The notes under the pieces are model-generated. The model had not been told where the DNA came from and made no database searches. It was given only the letters and a program-made list of their open reading frames with translations. From assembly GCF_021018895.1 (NCBI RefSeq), contig NC_079375.1, positions 15,961,992 to 16,025,991 on the forward strand: a DNA stretch of 64,000 nucleotides, in the 5' to 3' direction. Origin of the DNA: Seriola aureovittata (Eukaryota; Chordata; Actinopteri; Carangiformes; Carangidae). The first letter of the stretch is position 1, and each line of letters opens with the position of its first letter. A program made the position numbers and the translations under genes. Below are positions 37,248 to 49,400 of the stretch, piece after piece.

Positions 37248-39228
37248 TAGGTGAACCAAAGAGTCACTTATTAGTGCAATAGTTAATCATAACAAATTTG
37301 TAAAGGTAATAAAACTCCATTTAATTGAAAATGTTCATTTTCCTCTGAATACTGTAGGGAAATTGGTTATTTTGGTCCCAGTAAACATCGCATAATCAGT
37401 ATCATTGTAAATATGTGCTTGTTTAATATCCACAATCCCTGCAATAATGCTGTTATGTAAGATGTTGCCAATAGTAATGTTTCCAAAAAATAACAAAAGT
37501 AAAAACCCAGCCTTCCGCCTACAGTGGCAGTTTAGGCGGCAGACAGAAATGATTCAAAAAGACACTTTAACAATCTCACCTAAAAGCTGAAGTGAGTGCT
37601 GCTCTAAACAAGCTTCACTCCCTTCTTCAACCCACCTTCTCATTACAGAGTAAGTGGTCCCAGGACCCTGTAAATTGGGAAGCAAGATGAAATGAGTTAA
37701 AGGTTTGTCAGAGAAAAAGTAGGATAGCATGCTCTCGTTCTCTCCATTTTTCTCATACCCCTTTTCCTCTGGTTGCCTGAAAATTTGGGGAGGGTGGAAA
37801 TAACTCAGCATAGCGGAGGTCAGGCCCTCCATTAAGGCTGGGGCAGAGCAGCCACTGGCTCTGGTTACTGATGGCTTTGTGTGTGTTGGTGTCAGAGAGA
37901 GCGTGCGTGCGTGCATGTGTGTGTATGTGTGTGTAAGTGTGTGTGAGTGTGAGAGAGCTTGTGGCAGTGTTTATGTGGAAGTGTCAGCAGCAGTTCAGGT
38001 TCAGTTCTGGATGACAGCAGTACTGTTATGCTGCAGAAATTCGACTTTACAGCATGTCACCAGAATCTGTAGCATACTGACCGTAGCACCATCTGCATTT
38101 TTGGCACTCTGAAATCACCCTTTTATTTACATACAATTAGCAATTCCTCAGAAGAGAAGCCAGGAGAAAGTATTTATTATTCTTTTCTTCTCTCCCTGCC
38201 AGCTTTCACGGTCGACCACAACACTTTTGTTGACACACACAGATGTTGTACAGACTTTTAATGATTTTTAATGGAACCTGTGAAAAGCAGGACTTGTGTT
38301 GAGCTCCGTCAGTCCCCCAGCAAGGGTATTCACATTTCCTCCTTCAGACTCCACTTCTTCTCTCCCTCTTTGTTTGTCTCCTGCCCTGCTCACTCAGGCC
38401 TCCTTGTCAGTCTCCAGGTGAATGGAGTGCATACAAAGAGTCATCTCAAAAGGAGATGGCCGCAAAGACTAAGAAAAACAAACTGAAAGAGCTGAAGCAA
38501 ATAAATTTCCCTTTCCCCATTTTGATTCTTCTCACCCCTCTTTTACTGTACCTCTCTCACTATTTGTTTAGACCCATGGCTTTGCAGAATCACAATGAGA
38601 GGAAGATCATTGTTTTGTTTTTTTTTGTTACTGTGGGGTGATTTAATTTGTTTTAATATTATTTTAGTTTCTTTATTTCCCAAAACACTTAAGAGGCTTT
38701 AATGGTATTTAATATTAGATTTTATCACCGTTGCTTTTCCATACAAAATAATTACCATTTTCTTTACCATTTGATTAGAATTCATGAGGTTATGGTAATT
38801 ATTTGCATTTGGAAATAAAACCCATCTAGTCTCTGAGATTTACATTGTTCCCCCCCTCTTTTCCTTTTTACCTTCGGCAATATATTTTAATCAGGAGTAT
38901 TATATTATGGGAGAAATTTCTTTCTTTCATTTCCATTTTACAAACATTATATTATATATCATATATAATGTTCCTTCTCACACACACCCCCACTCTTCCC
39001 CTTTGTGTGTGTGTCCGTTATTTGCATGCATGCAAGTGTGTGAGCCTGTGAAGAGGACACATGGTATCCCATCATGTCTGTCTTTGTGCCAGGTGGCCAT
39101 GCTGTCCATTTTGGGTACTTGGCAGTTTTTGAAAAACACAGACACACAAACATAGGCGCACACACACCCAAGCACACACTCACACACGCGCACACATGCA
39201 CACACACAGACACACACACACACACACG

Positions 39229-39560
39229 TGTCAAGTCAAGTCAAGTTAAGTCAAGTTTATTTTTATAGTCCAATATCACATATAATGTCTCGGTGGCCTT
39301 TACAGGCCAACAACAGTAATGGGTTTTGACTGAAAGACTCACCCAAAAAACCTGAGGAAATAAGGAGGAAAATGGCAGAAAGTGGCAGAAAGGAAATTCA
39401 AAAAGATCTCCCTCTGCAGACCGCTCACAGTGGTAATGGTAATTGGTAGGAAATTGGCAATTACAAAAAATGAATTGAAAGTTTAAACAAGTAAAAAAAA
39501 AAAAAAAGAAAAAAGAAGAGAAGTCCAAGTATTGGACTTCCAGCAATCCAATATGATTAT
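39229..39560. repeat. percomorph-type dispersed repeat fragment with a GTCAA-rich 5' edge
   Basis: After a CA tract come several GTCAA/GTTAA units, then AAGTTTATTTTTATAGTCCA, ATATCACATATAATG, GGCCTTTACAGGCC, ACCCAAAAAACCTGAGGAAA and CAAAAAGATCTCCCTCTGCA. This order matches a very common repeat of spiny-rayed fish in which a TTTATTTATAGAGCCCAATA-like start is followed by an 'aaaaactcccc' block. The class (SINE-like or DNA element) is not settled here. Confidence 0.6.
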
Positions 39561-39957
39561 AATAGGTCCAGTGCTAATGTTGTAAATCTAGTAACTGTAG
39601 TCAATCCTATGAAATGGGGTCAAATGAAATATATCCAAGTAAGCCCAGTATCAGTTCTCAATGTAGTTCCAAGGCCAAGTAGCCAGGTGGGTGGGGTACA
39701 GTAGGTTATTGCACATAGCTAGCTCATCTGTTTTTACAGATGGGAGAAGGAAGATTTATTAAAGCTCCCTGCCGTAGTTAATGTAAAAGAGTATGAGTGT
39801 GCTTCACCATCATTCAGAACATGTGACTCATCTGGAGACAGGAAGTAATAAACAGTGTTAATTAAGATGGCCCAAGTTTGTTTCAGTGTTTTTACTGAAT
39901 ATTGCAGAGAGTAAATTCCCCGCAGTGCTTCCTGTCTGTCACTCCTGGCAATGCATT

Positions 39958-40157
39958 TGATTGGCTGCTCTACCATCTGCCTTCCCACCTGCAACTCTGT
40001 CTTTATTTAGCAAGTTAGGGTGTGGTCCTCCTAATCCCCATTTGACTGGCAGCAGGAGAGGACCTCTCGTGGCTGGAAGTCCCTCCTGGCATGGCCTTTT
40101 ATTGGCTATCCCCTAACCTGCTGGAGTGCCAAATGCCAGCTCATGTTTAAGTGGCAG

Positions 40158-40227
<70 letters not shown>

Positions 40228-40380
40228 GCGTGTGTCACATAATCCCCATTTGACTGGCAGCATGAAAGGGCCTTTCCTAGCTGGTGCTCCCTCAAGGGAT
40301 GCTCCCCCATTGGCGGTTTGCCATCTGTCTGCTCACCTGTCCTCCATTCAAGCAGACGGGGGTGTGGTCCTGAGAAATGC
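39958..40380. repeat. imperfect direct repeats around a GT tract
   Basis: Module B (TAATCCCCATTTGACTGGCA and about 60 following bases) occurs at 40032 and 40240. Module A (CATCTGYCTKCYCACCTG-like, ending GGGTGTGGTCCT) occurs at about 39973-40029 and 40322-40371. The A-B / B-A arrangement points to an old local duplication with later rearrangement. Confidence 0.65.
40160..40236. repeat. (TG)n microsatellite between repeated modules
   Basis: About 70 bp of TG ending in TGCGTGTGCGTGTGTC. The word TAATCCCCATTTGACTGGCA occurs on both sides (40032 and 40240). Confidence 0.95.
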
Positions 40381-42408
40381 TGAGTGACTGATGGCAGGAG
40401 TAGGAAAATCCTGACCCCAAGTGGTCCATGTGCACTCAAGCATGTCTCACACCAAATGAATAGGTGACTACGGTCCTGGTCTCTGATGGGGGAGGGGGGT
40501 TGTCATGTCTTCTGCAGCTCTTTCAAAGGCACAAGTTGCTGCTTTGATACGAAGTTTCAGAATTTTGAGTGTTCGTACGCAGCACATCAGAGAAATGACA
40601 GATTGTGTGATCTAATGGACAAAAGGGCTGTGAAATGATTAAACTCCCTAAACCAGTTACATCCAGCATCCCATTTATAAACATCTCTTTCCTCTCAGAG
40701 ATAGAAAGAAAGCCTGTTGGTGCGATGCTCTCCCATCCCAAGCCCAAACATTTGTCTTCATCAAGCCCGGAGTGTCCAATAAGAGCTAATGTGATTGCAC
40801 ACATCATTGTGTGTGTGTGTGTGGGAGGGGGGGGCGCAGATTTCATAGCTGTGTTTACCTCGTCTGCTCAATGACGGAGCAACCGGAATGATTCAATTAC
40901 ACCAATCAGATTGGATAATGATTTCGATGTGGGTTGCTTCTGCCTGGAGTTTCTTATCGCTTCCTGCCATCATCTTCCATCCTCCTCCTCCTCCCTTCGC
41001 TTCCTCCTTTCCTATTTGCCTAGCTACTTTTTCCACTCCACACTGCTGTCAACTCAGATTTCTTATTCATACATGTATTATAAGACGTAGTCCGGTGTTA
41101 GACAATAGTGTGTTTACCAAGCTTAAAAAACAGCCTGCCTCTATTTACACTGTTTCACTGACACAGGGAATTTTGCCCCTTCACTTTCAACTGCCCCCCC
41201 CTTCTCTACAGAATGTCTGCATCTAGCTATCAGCAGCGTGCAGCAGTGGGTGTAGTGTAGGTGTAGTCTTATTTTCTGGCTGTCATATTCACTCTGGGTT
41301 ATGGGAAGGTGACAGGCCTAAGTAATTACTGATTCCTCATAGCAGATACCTCCAGCAGGCCCCAAACTACACTGCAGCAGACTGCCTGACTGACTCTCCT
41401 GAGCCTGGAGGGAGAGCGACTGAGATGCAGGACCTGGAGGGCAGGTCCCATGGTCCAAACCATACATTTTCATAATATATGCATGAACAAACGCATATAT
41501 TCATAGTGTACATCCATACAGACCCACATGCATGTCTGTAAGGGTGAAGAGAAAACGCTTCAGTGAGAACAGTGCATGAAAAAAGAGGCCGAAGACCTAA
41601 ATAGAACATTGCAACAAACAGCGATTGCACAAAGGATTTTTTAGCATTCCCTTTAATGAAAAAATAAAGCGCTTTCCATGGGTGGGCTTGGCCTACCGTC
41701 ATATTTAAAAAGCAACCTACTTTAAACAAGAAAACAAGAGGATGCAATGTTCAAACTTCTTGCTGTAATTAAATCGCCTCGTCTGAAGAGACAAATACAC
41801 AATGTTATTCTATTACTGTTAAGAAGTAGCTATGGCTCTTTCTAATTTGCAAGAAATGATTGCCTTTAATTATCAAATTGTGTATGTGTGTTACTGAGTG
41901 AATGGGAGTTATTGTGTGTTTGTGCGATCGGTGTGCTTTGCGTGTGTGTTTTAATGTGTGTACACTTGCTGCGTTTTGTATTTGAGGTTGAAACTGACCG
42001 AAGCCTTGATAAAAACATAATCTTAAACATAATCTTTAAAAGCGTTTGGCTGTCCCTAACTGTTGTGCACTGTCTGTTCTGCATCTACTCTGCTATCTGC
42101 TGTTTTCATCCGTCCTCTGTCAGTGTGATTTATCAGAAGTGCACTATATTTCCACTATCTCTGGTTTACAACAACTAAAATATACAGCTTAAACTAATTT
42201 CCTCCAATTGGACCACATTGCCCGTCCTGTTTCCTGAACATACAATGTTTGATAAGCTTGTTTGTTTTTTTCTCTGTTGAACTCCTGCTACCACCACCGG
42301 ATCTTGTTTTACCACAATCTTCTCAACTCTGCGATTTAACACTTTCCTGCTGACATCCTCTCAGTAAGTCATCTCTAACCTGCTCCCTGTGTCCATTGCT
42401 CTTTGCAG

Positions 42409-42571
42409 GACCATGCAGAGATTAACTCCACCATCCTGCGGAGCCAAACTAACACTGCACGCGTGGAGGGCCTCAGGCCGGGTACAGTCTACGTTGTGCA
42501 GGTGCGAGCACGGACTGTGGCTGGCTTTGGCAAATACAGCAGCAAGATGTGCTTCCAAACCCTCACAGATG
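42409..42571 (+). CDS. ephb1: ephb1 exon 7: second half of second fibronectin type III repeat
   Basis: Acceptor tttgcag, donor gtaagg, 163 bp, starting in phase 0 and ending with one base of a split Asp codon. Translation: DHAEINSTILRSQTNTARV, EGLRPGTVYVVQVRARTVAG, FGKYSSKMCFQTLTD. This gives the last FN3-2 strands with the conserved YVVQVRARTVAG core. An Asn-Ser-Thr glycosylation sequon lies at 42424-42432. The free cysteine and SKMCFQTLTD ending are typical of EPHB1/B2. Other reading frames across this exon are shadows; the phase is fixed by both neighbours. Confidence 0.96.
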
Positions 42572-43089
42572 GTAAGGATCGCCGAGCCAGGAGAAACAGC
42601 TCTCTCAGTCTCTCTCTATCCTTCTCTGTCTCGCTTTTTCTCACATACAACCAAACTCTTTCAAACACTCTTTGTCTCCCTTTGTATTTGTTGTTGCAAT
42701 ATTATAATTATTATTAGTAGCGGAGATCGAAGGGAACCGTGATGTTTGATTGCGCTTCCATTTCTACAGCTAAATTAATTCCCTTCACAGTCAGGTTGGA
42801 GTGTGTGTGGGGGTGCTTTGAATATGTAAAACGCTGAGTGTCTTTTGTTTGTGCAACTAACTGTGTTTGATCCAAAATGCTTAGCTAATTGGTTTTTCAC
42901 CCGGCCCTTCTGTTGCTCGAGAGCCGTCCCAGAATGCATAGCTGTGATTAGTAGTTGATGAGATAAATTTTTTGCCATGTGGGGGAGGGGCTTGGATTGT
43001 TGGAGAGGGAAGTGGCTGAAGTGGGGCTTGCAACACCTGCTACGCTGGCAAGGTTGTGGAACTATATTTATTGGTGGAAGTGCAAGGAG

Positions 43090-43135
<46 letters not shown>

Positions 43136-45054
43136 GGAGTTGGTGATGGCGGCTTCGCATATCACTTCTTCATGAAGCACTTCTTCATAGACTTGCCAGG
43201 AAGTGAAATGAGTGCTGAAATGAACACAGTATGATTCAGTCTGGATGGGTTTAACCATTTGACTGGACATGTGTAACATTCACAAGATCTGCTAAAGTGC
43301 TGCCTCACTGTGCCGAGCTGGACTATGAGCCTGCTATTCATGTATGGCTGTAGTTCATAATGTGTCAAAGACAGGGCTGACATTTCCACATCGTATTGTG
43401 TTAATGAAGATTACGATGAATGTGGCGGTGATGATCTTGAGGGAGGGGAAGATGGGAAGGATAATAATGATGATGAAGGTGATCATTGTGGCTATTTACC
43501 TGTGCAGAGCAGATGTAGTGGTGCAGTCATGGCCCCTTCACTCCTTCCGACGTTTGCAAATTATCATCCCCACAAACACATATGCATGCACGCGCGACAT
43601 TCGCTCACACAAACACGGTTTATGGTTCATCCGTTGGCTTGCTGCCATAACACAACGTTCATCAAGGCAATTAGCAGCAGACGCTAGAGAACTGCCGACA
43701 ATCACACCCACGGCTCCACCTCCTGCCCCTCTACCAGGCTCCTCTTCCCCCCCATTGAGCCGCTCCATTGTCTCATGAAGGCACTACCTCGCCACCCAAC
43801 CACCGTTCTCCCTCCATGTCTTTTCTCAAAACATATAATCGCTCGTGTCTCCCTGTCAGCACGTTTTATTACAACTCCACAAGGTGTCCCTTTGCCCCCT
43901 CTGCACACTCAAATCACGCATATTTGTGAGCAGTGCAGGCTTGATTGACAGGTATGATGAAAAAGAGGTGATTGGTCCATCTTTAAGGTGACTGGTGTTA
44001 CAGTTCTCCATTTCTCTAATAGGCTGAAGCTTCAAGAACTAACTGATTGTAATAGGAGCCTGTTTACCGCTGGAACAGGTAGCTGTGTGATTTCTGGCTG
44101 TCAGGGGGGAAAGAAAATCACCATTCTCATATGGGTGGAGGGGAGATTTGATCTGGACCTCTTGCACCTAATATGCATCAAAAGAGAACAGGAAGACTCC
44201 CAGGAAGCTTGAGTAGCTGGAACATCATTCACACTGTTTGCTTGAAACGTACTTGATAAATGTGCAAGTTAAAAGAGTGAGCAATTCCTGTCACATTGAC
44301 TTTCCTCATATATCCCAGCTCTTGCACTGTTCCGAAGATGCATTAGTTCTCCCTTTATCACTTTAATCCAATAGGCCCATTCTACACGGGGGATTGAATT
44401 TAGAAGCTGCTGATTTGCCTGCAGCATGCTAAATCGTGCATTGCTTTAACCACAGTGTTTGCTGGTGCCAAAGTCATGGGAGGGCAGGGACACACAAAGA
44501 TAACTGAGGATTCTGCTGTGTAGTGGTTTTAAGCAGGCATTTGGGCTGTCCTTTGAACTACTGGCGGCCTGCCCTGGATATGCACATAAAACATGTTTGG
44601 GGCCGTGTGTGTGTGTGATTGGCAGTGGGTGACTTCCTTTTCAACACCTGCGAAACAACATCCCAAGGTGCATTTTCTTGTCCGTTCATTTCTGACAGGT
44701 GTGGCAGAGAAGATTGAGAGGTCCCCCCTTGCTCTTTCTAACCATCACTTTTATGCTACTCTCTCACTCTCTGTCTCTCTAGTGGGTTATCAAACACAGT
44801 CTGTCAGTGAGTCTTGCTAAAGCTCACTGGATTTCAGTCACCACGTCTCAGCAGAGAGATCTATATGTTTTCTTTATCCATCAGTACAACCGGTCTAACC
44901 ATTCTGCTCTGCCTCCTCTTCCTTCTGTCTCTCCCTTTACCTCCCAAGCACACGCTCACATACACACCTCCAAATAAAGACAGTCATGGTCCTTAAGCCT
45001 TACCTAAGCCATTCTCAATGTCTTCCCGTCTGTCTTTCTCTTTGTGTAATACAG
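42572..45054 (+). other. ephb1: ephb1 intron between exons 7 and 8 (2483 bp)
   Basis: Bounded by gtaagg and atacag. It contains a GT tract (43091-43133) and nothing else I can name. A 144-codon open frame at 43344-43778 has no recognisable similarity and is taken as chance. Confidence 0.9.
43091..43133. repeat. (TG)n microsatellite
   Basis: About 43 bp of pure TG. Confidence 0.95.
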
Positions 45055-45163
45055 ATGACTTCAAGTCGGAGCTGAGGGAACAGCTTCCTCTGATTGCAGG
45101 GTCAGCTGCAGCAGGAGTGGTCTTTATTGTTTCCCTCGTTGCCATCTCCATCGTGTGCAGCAG
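45055..45163 (+). CDS. ephb1: ephb1 exon 8: transmembrane segment
   Basis: Acceptor acag, donor gtaacc, 109 bp. It starts with two bases completing Asp and ends with two bases of an Arg codon. It encodes DDFKSELREQLPLIAGSAA, then a hydrophobic run with small residues (AGVVFIVSLVAISIV), then CSR. The single membrane-spanning helix runs roughly from LPLIAGS to SIVC, followed by the start of a basic stop-transfer sequence completed in the next exon (CSRKR). This exon fixes the topology: everything upstream is extracellular and everything downstream cytoplasmic. The sequence is nearly identical to mammalian EPHB1 as I recall it. Confidence 0.96.
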
Positions 45164-46196
45164 GTAACCACATTTTCGTTTCTCTGACTCTTGTAATACA
45201 TGCAGACGCTGATGACTTCATCGCTACATTTGTCCCTTTTCAGGCTCCCAACTTTTATTTCCTCAAGAGCAAAATAGCAACACAGCCAGCCTACTTTTGC
45301 CTCTGTAATGACAACATATAGCAAGTATCAAGAATAGTGGGTGGGCATAATAGCATGAACACCATGCAGTCCAATACAGTATCCTTCCTACTCCCCTTTT
45401 GCTAATAACCATTGGAAGACAGATAGCAACATTACATGAAGACAGATTTCTGTCACATTATGATGGATTGCCCAGTTATTTAATCAGAATCTGACCATAT
45501 AAGAGTACGTGGCACATAATATGTTAAACTAAAATTCAGCACAGCTATATCTGGAAAATGTGTTTTAAAATTACTGACATTTTGACTGCATTAGCTATAC
45601 AGCTGAATCCCGTTGTCATACTTAGGAACATATGTGAGCTTCTTACGCATATTCTTATACAGCATTTATTAATAGCAATCAATTTGATGGAAAGGAAGGC
45701 CAAATTGACGTACTTGAAATGGAATATTCAATTCCACAGAGAACTTAACAATTACTACTTTGCCCTGTTAACTTACTCAAGTCAATTCAATTTAATATTG
45801 CAGCAGTTTGTCACATTGTCACACTCCTATCTTGCTCCGCTTTAGATATATGAAAGTCAAATTTTTCGCAGTGCTGTTTGCAACTTTGAGTAAGCAAAGT
45901 GTTCATCAAACAGGCCAGGCTCTTTTTGATGCTGAGGCAGAGGAGACAGATGAAAAGCAGAGAGAGCCTATCAAGGTCTAATTAAAAATCAGCTCATTTT
46001 CATAAACTCCATTTGCCATTGCTAACCCTCTGCAACTGATTCAATTTCAGCCACGTCATTTTCAGACCATACAGAGAACCATGAACAGTAGCAAGGCCTC
46101 GTTTACACTTCCTTTCATCCTGTCATCTCTCATGCTCTCTCTCTCTCTCTCTCTCTCTACCCCCCCCCCCCCTTTCAATAATCATTACTCCCACAG
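45164..46196 (+). other. ephb1: ephb1 intron between exons 8 and 9 (1033 bp)
   Basis: Bounded by gtaacc and cccacag; the shortest intron in the window. Its 3' end is a CT run plus a C homopolymer (46138-46175) serving as the polypyrimidine tract. Nothing else was recognised. Confidence 0.9.
46138..46175 (+). repeat. (CT)n plus C homopolymer in the acceptor region of exon 9
   Basis: A CT run followed by a run of about 13 C and TTTCAATAATC, ending 22 bp before the exon at 46197. It forms the polypyrimidine tract of that acceptor. Confidence 0.9.
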
Positions 46197-46261
46197 GAAA
46201 AGGGCATACACCAAGGAGGCCGTGTACAGTGACAAGTTGCAACATTACAGCGCAGGAAGAG
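46197..46261 (+). CDS. ephb1: ephb1 exon 9: 65-bp juxtamembrane exon
   Basis: Acceptor cccacag behind a long CT run and a C homopolymer, donor gtgagt, 65 bp. Its first base completes the Arg codon from the transmembrane exon. Translation: KRAYTKEAVYSDKLQHYSAG, then R and the first base of Gly. The 65-bp length matches this Eph exon in vertebrates. It carries the basic stop-transfer residues just inside the membrane and tyrosines in AYT, VYS and HYS. The polypyrimidine tract of its acceptor is itself a microsatellite (46138-46175), so its length may vary between individuals. It was assigned from homology and phase. Confidence 0.94.
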
Positions 46262-46352
46262 GTGAGTCCACCCTGATACTTAGAGCTCACATTAGCCGGT
46301 GGTTAGGTTTCTGTCCCACATTTTGACCCCATATGTTTATTTCTCTGTTAAT

Positions 46353-46480
46353 TAAAGGTAGAGTAAGCAATGCTGGAGAAAGACTGTTGATAGTTGAACT
46401 CAGCAGCAGCGATGGGGAGATATTAAATGAATTTGATAAAAAAAAGTATATTAGATTCCAATCACTTAATCTACCTTTAA
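46353..46480. mobile_element. short inverted-repeat MITE (128 bp) beginning TTAAAGGTAGA
   Basis: The left end TTAAAGGTAGAGTAAG and the right end read in reverse TTAAAGGTAGATTAAG match at 15 of 16 positions. The sequence between has no open frame. From memory, TTAAAGGTAGRGTA-type ends belong to a small non-autonomous DNA transposon common in teleosts; the exact family was not determined. It lies 91 bp downstream of the donor of the juxtamembrane exon. Confidence 0.75.
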
Positions 46481-49400
46481 CATATCTCACAAACTACTGA
46501 ACAGATTTTTTTCAGTGTTTGTGAAGCACTTTTACCTTTTTATCTCATAACTCCTAAACTCTTTTTTTTTCTTTTTTTTTTTTACCACTTCTACTTCAAA
46601 TTTGATCTAATCTTTAACAATTTGGTGCATAGAATAGTTGGAAGTACCATAATGACAGTAATAATGGTGATACAATATATTCAGTTGTGTTTTAATACAC
46701 CATAAACTGCCCAATTGTTAAAATCAGAAATATAGAGGATTGCTGTGTCTAGCTGGAGGTATGTGCGCTCACATATTTTCAGTCATATCCATTTCCTTCT
46801 TTGTCCAGTGCGCTTATGCTGTCACATTATGTATAATATATGACATATGCATGGAGCATGTACTCCTTTATAATACGTTAATGAAAAAGAGGCTAGGTAA
46901 AAAAAAGAAATGACCTCAGGTAGCAGGCATCTGCAGACGTAAACGACATTTTCTTTCCTTTACACAATGACACTGACTGACAGTCATCTCTCAGGGCTTT
47001 ATGATAGCCGTGATTGAGTCATGTTTTAAGCACTCCCTTGGCGCTGACTGATGAGGGGAAGGAGCCTGGAGGGACATGCACTCTCACACACATACACACA
47101 AAAGGGTGTGTGTAAGTTTTTCTATCTAAAATGAAAGCCCTATATCCTGCCGACCTAGCAGTGTGAACAGGGCCTCACTCGAGGGGATAGATTTTTGTTG
47201 AGCCGAACACAGCAAAGCGTTTCAACACAGTTACTTTGTGTCACAGCTACAGCAGTGGCAGCCGGGGGCTCATTAAAACTGCTGTGGGCAGAAGAGTCAG
47301 TTTTGTCACTGGCTATCTCTGGAAAAACCAAATGCAATTAACATAAGTGGTTAAAGTAAACAAAAGATCAGAGACGCTTGCAGCCCTAATCATCAAATAA
47401 GCAATTTGAAGTTGAGAGGAAATAAAACTCTGATAAGGGATCCTATTCATAGGTTTATTACTTCAACCTTCACATCTCCAACACTCATGAAGTAATCCCC
47501 CATCCCAGGATGCATTGTTTTATTCTATTCTCTCAAGATTTGACTGACAGTTTCGTAATTACAGTATTCAACGCAACAATAAAATAGCGCCGCTCAGCCA
47601 ATTGTTTTGGGTGAATCTCCAAAAAATGTGTCGCTGGCTTTCACCCAGCTGCTTACTGTTCCAGCTGCTGCCACACACGTCAGGTGATGTCTCCTCAATT
47701 CCAGCCCACCTAATGTGACAGGCTTCTAGACTGGGGATGCTGCTGCATACTGTAAATTCAGTAGTGCTGCTGACGGGTCATGGTTATATCTAACCTAACA
47801 TTTAACATTAAACCAAACATTGGGCGGGATGTAATGACCATCAGATTGGAACAGACGCATCATTCCCGTGGAGAAATAACCTCCCTAAGAGCCAAGGGAA
47901 CTTTATTTCTTTTTTGTTTTAATTGCCCACATCAGCACATTATCAGTATCACCAGCGTTCATCTACACATCATATTACACACACCTCACTGCATTTGAGC
48001 ATTTACAGTTTTCCTCAGTGTATCTATTCCCTTTTCCTCTTTTACACACACCAGCAGACAGTCAACATCAGCTAATTAACAGAGAGACATTTCTGAGCAC
48101 TGCATGTTTACTGTATGCCCTAATGCTTCTCTATATATGACTACCAACACATCTTAAATCACTTACGTTCCAACCCTGTTTGTCGCTTTGTTGCTTCAGC
48201 TGTTGTCTGTGCTTCAACATCTGGTGCTCACACTGAATTAGAATGGGAAATTGAAATTTAACAAATATGTTTATGCTTCAACAATTTCTTTTTTGTTCTA
48301 TCCACTGATTAAACATACATACATGTGAATTCAGAGATTTTGCTAAGGCATAAAAAGAACTGATGAACATCAGTAGGTTATTGTGACATTTGCCTTTACC
48401 CTTCATCATCTTCATCTTTCATCTTCATCAAGTACAATGGGTAAACCCCTTTTTTGGCTGAGCAGAATTTTATCTTTCACAAAGTGAAGACTTGCAGAAG
48501 GCACCACATGCCTGATAAACCCACACAAAGATTTTACTGCCTGTACCAATGTGACTGTTAATCCCATACATTTTTTAGATCCCTTTTGTGATTTCCATAC
48601 TAATAAGCCACACTGTGTGTCTGACAAATGATTTTCTGACATCAAACGAAGGATAATTAGTTTGTATTTAGGAAGTAAACTCAACTCATTATATTCACAG
48701 AGCCTCGGAATAGATTTGTGTGCATCTTGGACCGACAAGAAATGGGAATATATTCAGTATAGGCGTACAGTGCCCTGCAATTCTTTATGTTAATTTCTCC
48801 AAAGTGGATAATTACATAAAACATATAATTGCTATCTACTGAAATTGCTAAATTACAAATACTGTCAAGCAAAAGGAATTAGAATAAATTATGTTGCCTT
48901 GGTGAAAGCCTAACACATGAAAAAGTTCCTTTAACTTAAAAAGATGAGCATTTATGAAGCTACTGCTTCACTTACTGACAATGCTGTTTGTCTTTAAGCA
49001 GTATGTAAATTCTGTGTAGTAGGACCAGTAATTTGATTGTACCCGTAGCCGGTAATAGATTAATATAAGCATTACTGCCGTACAGTTGATTTGTGGATAC
49101 ATTAGGGCCATTCAGTAAATGAGCAGGGAAGACTAATAGCAGGGTAAATGCTGGACATTGGTGAAAATAACAGGGTTAAGTGCAGCACTGTAAACTATCA
49201 TTTGTTAATACCAGTCAACTAAATACTCTTAACTGTTTGAGCTATTGTGTCATAGATTAGGGATTTTGTTGAGATTTATAATCCAAATTCCCTAAATTAA
49301 TGAGTTTGTCCACTCAACCATTTAATTTAGAAAGGTATGTAATCATGGTATGTGTTATAGGCCTTTAAATCATTGCAGCAGCAATGCTTTGTCTCCCAAC

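Noticed and set aside
43344..43778. 144-codon open frame
   Set aside because: Methionine- and isoleucine-rich from ATGATGATG-type sequence, then proline-rich low complexity; no family resemblance.
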